From Mesostigma viride (Eukaryota; Streptophyta; Mesostigmatophyceae; Mesostigmatales; Mesostigmataceae): a DNA stretch of 34,275 bases. This document shows, piece after piece, positions 31,790-34,275 of this stretch. The number at the start of each line of letters is the position of its first letter. Within the stretch, counting starts at the first letter, position 1. The notes under the pieces were generated by a model. That model did no database searches. It was given only the letters and a program-made list of their open reading frames with translations, and was not told the origin of the DNA. The position numbers and the translations under genes are program-made. The stretch lies in contig RPFO01002079.1 in assembly GCA_009746045.1 (NCBI GenBank), positions 95,001 to 129,275 of the forward strand. The letters run 5' to 3'.

Positions 31790-32760
31790 ATGCAAAGCAC
31801 ACCTGGTTGATCAGGTAGCGGGCACGCCTGCACAATGAGACATCAAAAATACACAGCCAGCAAAGTGAAATTCAGTGTGCAAGCCAATGGGGCCTACGTT
31901 TGACAGCAAATATGATGAATCCATGTAGAAAAATATGGCACAGCACATGGTTGCCCGCCTGCACGTATAGCCCAGTAAAAATTCACGTGCAGCACAGCAG
32001 TCAACGACTCCCAAAATTGGTGCATGAGCAAGCATCCATGAGCAACCATGGGCTTTCCCTGCCCAGTCTGTTCCAGAAGAAAGCAACACGGATAACGTGG
32101 CAATGACATTCCCAAGGAGAATGAAGAGGACGCACCCCACGGATACGACAGTGGAAGACAGACTCTTGGTCCGGTATGTGCACGCTGCGACCAAGAAAAT
32201 TCGTCTGGAAAAAGGGAAATTGCATAAGATGACGGTAAACGTAAATCACATTAGATAAAAGCAGATACATTGACCACATCTTTGACACAAATCGCCATCG
32301 CCAGCGTTCGTCCCGTGCCAAGCAATCCAGCGCTCAATCCGAATTGTCTATGGTGACACCAGACATTCGTTTGCCACGTCTTCCATGAACAGCAAAACTG
32401 ATTTTACAAGGCGTGAAATACGTAAAACTGAAGAATGACGACAATGAAACAAAACAATCTGATGACGACGTTCAATTTCCAGGTCGCTGGCTATTGTACA
32501 GCAAATGCCATAGCGACACGAACCTCTCCCACGCAGGTAGCACGGGGTTGACGCCCCGCCAGCTCAGAAAGTTTCCTACGTACTCTTCCAATACAAACTT
32601 TTGATGTATAAAAGCCATGAATTCGCATTCCCCATCCCGATTTCACATGCTACGTCGCCCGCCATCGCCAGCCAGCAACAACTATGGTTGCTTCCGCATC
32701 ACGTCGCTTTGTTTCATTAACATTTTTTGCCCCGACCATGCCGCTTTTATTATTCACGTT
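31790..32760 (+). repeat. Diverged copy of the family-1 inner module
   Basis: Blocks in the same order as 18050-19080: ACCTGGTTGATCA, GCCTGCACA-TGAGACA, AAATTCAGT, AAATTCACGTGC, AGCAAGCATCCA, GGGCTTTC-C-GCCCAGT, TTCCAGAA, CACGGACCTCTCCCACGCAGGTA (here AACCTCTCCCACGCAGGTAG), TATAAAA, CATTCCCCATCCC, CCATCGCCAGCCAGCA. In both families it follows a long tandem repeat. Confidence 0.8.
32121..32258 (+). CDS. Small hypothetical ORF, 45 aa, homologous to the family-1 ORF
   Basis: Starts MKRTHPTDTTVEDR and contains LLVRYVHAATKKIRLEKGK, matching LLRYVFAATRWIRRNGKN of the family-1 frame, then stops early. Matching positions include RYV, AAT, IR and GK. It may be a truncated relic. Confidence 0.25.
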   Translation: MKRTHPTDTTVEDRLLVRYVHAATKKIRLEKGKLHKMTVNVNHIR

Positions 32761-33492
32761 CACTTTACCCATTGCCACTGCCCAGCCTGGTGCGTTCGAC
32801 GCGACGCTCGCCCCGCCCTGCATGCGAACTAAAATTTGGTACGGTTCGACCGGTCCAACTGTCCCCGTTCAACCTGAACACTTCTAGTCCGTATTTTTGT
32901 CAGGGTCCAAGGCTGGGGGTGCCAGCGGGAGCCCGAAAATTTCGGTTTCGTACGGCCGTTTGGCGGAGCCCCCTGCTTTCACAGTTTCTAGCCGTTTTTT
33001 TTGGCATGCTCCCCGTCTGAACACGTTCAGTTATAAACTCGCAAAAATTGGCACGAAATTGCGTGGGAAGTAGGCCGAACCGAATATGAACCAAAAACCG
33101 TTCAGAAAAGTGTTCGAACTCAATTTCGTTCAGGCTGAACACTCAAAATTTCCCGTTCAGTCTGAACCCTTAGTATTTGTAGTAGGATGTTTGGATAGAG
33201 ATGCTTCGTCAAACAACTCAGCCCCCTGCCGTATATGCCCCCCGGCATTTCTCGCGCATTTTGCTGAATTGAGCTGACGTCATTTTCTGTTCAGAACATG
33301 TGAGACTCGATCTTAGGAGGGTGTGACGGCGTTCAGGCCGGCGGTTACGGGCCGTAACTCGCGGCTCCGCAGGATTTCAGGGATGGCGTTCGATCGTGGG
33401 GGTGCGATCAGGCCGTACGGTACGGCGCCCGCGGCGATGTCAGGATGTTCGGGTTTCTCCGTTGCGCAACACGATCGTAGTTAAGTAGTTGA

Positions 33493-34244
33493 CAAGTTGG
33501 GGGCCCCTGCGGGGCCCAGACTTTTGGCGCCTGAGCGGCGATTGGCGCGTACACCCGCGGGATGCGTCCTCGGGAACGCCGGCGCCACGGGGGTGCGCAG
33601 TGCGAAGGGCAGTGGCCGAGGGCGCCGAGGCGGGGGGGCCAGCGGGAGCCCAAAAATTTCGGTTCCGTACGGCCGTTTTTGGGCTGAGCCCCCTGCTTTT
33701 CACAGTTTCTAGCCGTTTTTGCCACGCTCCCCGTCTGAACACGTTCAGTTGTGTCATCCCGCTAAAATTTGGCACGAAAATTGCGTGTGGAAGTAGGCCG
33801 AACCGAAAATTTAACCGACAAACCGTTCAAAATAGGGTTCGAACTAAATTTTCCGCACACTTCTCGTTCAGTCTGAACAGTCGAAATTTCCCGTTCAGTC
33901 TGAACCCTTAGTATTTCTAGTATTTTGTTTGGAGAGAGATCCTTCGTGTATAAAACTCTTCCTCCCAGCCGTATATGCCCCGGCATTTCTGCGCATTTTG
34001 CTGAATTCAGCTTCTGTTCAGAATAGGTAAGACTCGATCTTAGGAGGGTTGTGACGGCGTTCAGACTAGCGGTTACGGGCCGTTACTCGCGGCTCCGCAG
34101 CGGCGTTCGCGCAGGATTTCAGGATTTGCCTCGTTCGTACTCGCGGGGGTGCGATCAGGCCGGTACGGTACGGCGCCCGCGGCGATGTCAGGATGTTCGG
34201 TTTCTCTCCGTTGGCGCAAACAGCGATCGTAGTTAAGTAGTTGA
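33493..34244 (-). mobile_element. Array unit F: Helitron-like element, family 2 (752 bp)
   Basis: Close copy of D with small indels: same termini, hairpin (33501-33517), CTGAACACGTTCAG (33735) and GTTCAGTCTGAAC dyads. It has a short extra GCGGCGTTCGC segment near 34102. Confidence 0.6.
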
Positions 34245-34275
34245 CAAGTTGGGGCCCCTGCGGGGCCCAGACTTT
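34245..34275 (-). mobile_element. Array unit G: start of another family-2 element, cut by the window end
   Basis: Reads CAAGTTGGGGCCCCTGCGGG and on to CAGACTTT, the same 3' tip and hairpin (34252-34268) as units D-F. It shows that the array continues beyond the window. Confidence 0.6.

Overview
The window looks like transposon-rich nuclear DNA of a eukaryote. The one convincing long gene has GT-AG introns with a pyrimidine tract, intergenic DNA is full of microsatellites, minisatellites and satellite-like repeats, and base composition swings between AT-rich and CpG-rich blocks. I see no bacterial operon structure, rRNA, tRNA or CRISPR array. The host cannot be named from the sequence; an alga or other protist, or a plant, would fit.

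Layout. (1) 1-9.3 kb: gene-poor DNA with two decayed minus-strand fragments of a non-LTR retrotransposon protein (about 7.8-7.5 kb and 2.3-1.86 kb). Between them lie diverged ~160-190 bp satellite-like repeats and three abutting tetranucleotide arrays, (GGGA)n, (TGCG)n and (GGGT)n. A 24-bp perfect palindrome with an E2F-like core lies at 7369-7392, and a G-box dyad at 9023-9041. (2) 12.8-9.36 kb, minus strand: a multi-exon gene of roughly 1,000 codons encoding a putative DDE-type transposase/integrase-like protein with a Cys-rich N-terminal half. Two introns can be placed exactly. One has its 5' splice site inside a 72-bp minisatellite, so the donor occurs three times. Upstream is a 226-235 bp tandem repeat carrying a CGCCGGCCGGCG palindrome; a related motif recurs in another intron of the gene. 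(3) 13902-15627: a non-autonomous DNA element flanked by TTAA, with 15-bp terminal inverted repeats and three hairpins built on AGTCCTA/TAGGACT. (4) 15645 to the window end: a head-to-tail array of seven units (last one cut off). Three belong to one family (A-C, 4.1-4.5 kb) and four to a second (D-G, 0.73-4.1 kb). Every junction reads CAAG on the plus strand. On the minus strand each unit starts TC...CTACT and ends with a GC-rich hairpin followed by CTTG, and the outermost unit is followed by T. This is the terminal architecture of Helitron-like rolling-circle transposons, except that CTTG is not the canonical CTRR.

The array units carry no recognisable Rep/helicase, so they would be non-autonomous. 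They do share with each other a diverged ~1-kb inner module, a CTGAACAYGTTCAG palindrome and large G-rich minisatellites. Most long open reading frames in this window are artefacts of 4-bp and ~30-bp repeats that lack stop codons, and they are not annotated as genes.
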